Below are positions 62,808 to 64,000 of a stretch of 64,000 bases of DNA, in pieces. How positions within the stretch are numbered: position 1 is the stretch's first letter; every line of letters begins with the position of its first letter. Both the position numbers and the translations under genes were made by a program. Under the pieces are notes generated by a model. The model saw nothing but the letters and a program-made list of their open reading frames with translations, made no database searches and had not been told where the DNA came from. The stretch comes from Citrus sinensis (lineage: Eukaryota > Streptophyta > Magnoliopsida > Sapindales > Rutaceae). The DNA lies in the NCBI RefSeq assembly GCF_022201045.2, contig NC_068558.1:42551501-42615500 (forward strand), read 5' to 3'.

Positions 62808-64000
62808 GTTAAGATAGTTGCTTGCAAAAGACAAAAACATGTCGTTATTGTCCTAGTGAATAGTGATTTAAGTCTAAAGAAGTAATTATATGTGTTTGGC
62901 TTCTTAATTTCATTTCTAAAATTTTATTAGCGCCAACAGTTAGATAATCATATTTATGAATCTATATTTTATTATAAAATTTTCCTAGTTAAATGTTTTG
63001 AAATTAAATAGGGAAAATATCCACCGTCCACCTGATTTTGTCCACTTTATAAAAAATACACAAATTCTAATTTTTTTAGCTGCGCTCCACCTGAACTTAA
63101 ATTTTTTTTTCACATTTCCACCTCTGTCTGCAAACCGTCAAGACGTTGCTGACATCATAAGGTTAAAATGATAATTTCACTTGGGCTTAAAAAACGACAT
63201 CGTTTAAGATCTGTAATAAGCAAAAAAAAAAAAAAGGAAAAGGAGGCATAGTGGTCCACCAGTACAGCAAGCAACGAAAACAGCCATAGTTTATTCCCCA
63301 CCACATGCACGAAGAAGCAACAAAATCCCGCCATTTTTCCTATAGTTTCCATGCATTTTCATCAACGAACCACGCTTAAGTTTCAAATATTTTGTTAAAT
63401 CGAAGATTTAGAGGCATTGACGAAAGCGGTGAGCTGTTACGAAGTCGCGAAGTTTTGCTTTTTTAAAGGTTTGAAGCTACAATCAAGTAAGTTTTGTTTT
63501 GTTTACTTATTTTTAGTTAATTTTTGACATGCAACAATGTTTTTGAAACAATGTCTGGTGATTGTTGTTAACACATTCATTCACTGTTACTGGAAACCCT
63601 AGAATATATATTAGCTTGATTTGTGACATATTTGTTGGGGGTAATGATAAATTGGGGAGTAATATGGTGTTTTCGGTTGTTGAGATGCAAATTTATGAAA
63701 GATTATGCTACTATAGTTGAATGCATGTTTATCCCCTGCCTAATTATGTATCTTTGTCCGTGGTTTACATATAAAATTTGGGGCTTTTGAAATTTTTGTT
63801 TGGTGATGTATGGGTCATGGTTTTTTGAAATATTTTAACCCCTGGCTATATTTGTCAGCCCCCCGAGGAAGATTTGGTTGTTGCATGTAAAATTAGAATG
63901 TTTAAAAAGCTAGCTACATGCATCCATATCCAGCTAGATGTTTGTTTACATGCTTTTTTCTTTAAGTGTCTGACCTGCAATATTAATAATACATTAATAG
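62808..64000. other. intergenic, possibly the leader of a gene beyond the window
   Basis: Between about 63010 and 63200 the phrase CCACCTGATTTTGTCCACTT and nearby words look like one end of a transposon, but no partner end was found. From about 63410 the base composition becomes more even, and AATCAAGTAAGTTTTG at about 63481 could be a splice donor of a 5' UTR exon. No coding exon is seen. Confidence 0.3.

Overview
The window is nuclear DNA from a dicot plant. Genes have many short GT-AG introns, intergenic DNA is AT-rich, and the proteins are plant families: phytochelatin synthase, a ROP-interactive CRIB protein, a CC-NBS-LRR resistance protein, a class IV HD-Zip/START protein and an FBA-type F-box protein. 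The overall look fits a woody eudicot such as Citrus, but that is an impression and not a proof. Exon boundaries below were read by eye from splice sites, reading phase and family similarity.

Layout. 0-0.25 kb: the end of a hAT-like element and a strong 42-bp inverted repeat. 1.55-7.2 kb (-): complete 8-exon phytochelatin synthase. 8.9-13.5 kb: a row of non-autonomous DNA transposons, namely two hAT elements with 8-bp target duplications, a MITE with TTA duplications and one further MITE-like element. 15.4-16.8 kb (+): intronless extracellular LRR protein. 17.3-18.3 kb (-): RIC-type CRIB effector. 20.2-24.6 kb (+): CC-NBS-LRR (R13L1 type). 25.1-29.7 kb (-): GYP7/TBC1D15-like Rab GAP. About 30.85-31.03 kb: tRNA-derived SINE. 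32.4-33.7 kb (+): ribosomal protein eL14. 34.7-38.6 kb (-): WDR55-like WD40 protein, 15 exons, with telo-box and site II motifs upstream. 38.9-54.7 kb: a rearranged tandem cluster of PP2A B''-type regulatory subunit sequences. It holds one intact 11-exon gene, two decayed 3' remnants and a second copy of the promoter plus first exon. An F-box gene and a START-domain gene lacking a homeodomain sit inside the broken copy. 55.1-58.5 kb (-): ESCRT-III subunit VPS2 (VPS2.3 type), 11 exons. 58.5-64 kb: no recognised gene, but a Mutator-like MITE with a perfect 9-bp target duplication and a PIF/Harbinger-like MITE.

How things fit together. These are independent eukaryotic genes and not an operon. 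The most unusual region is 45-55 kb. About 1.6 kb carrying the promoter, the first coding exon and part of intron 1 of the PP2A B'' gene is present twice. In the second copy the exon is followed, in matching phase, by exons of an HD-Zip IV START domain. This looks like exon shuffling after a tandem duplication and may have created a chimeric gene.

Limits: no search, transcript or alignment program was available. Single-base exon ends are hand-derived but were cross-checked by reading phase: PCS, RIC, TBC, eL14, WDR55, PP2A B'' and VPS2 each sum to a multiple of three.
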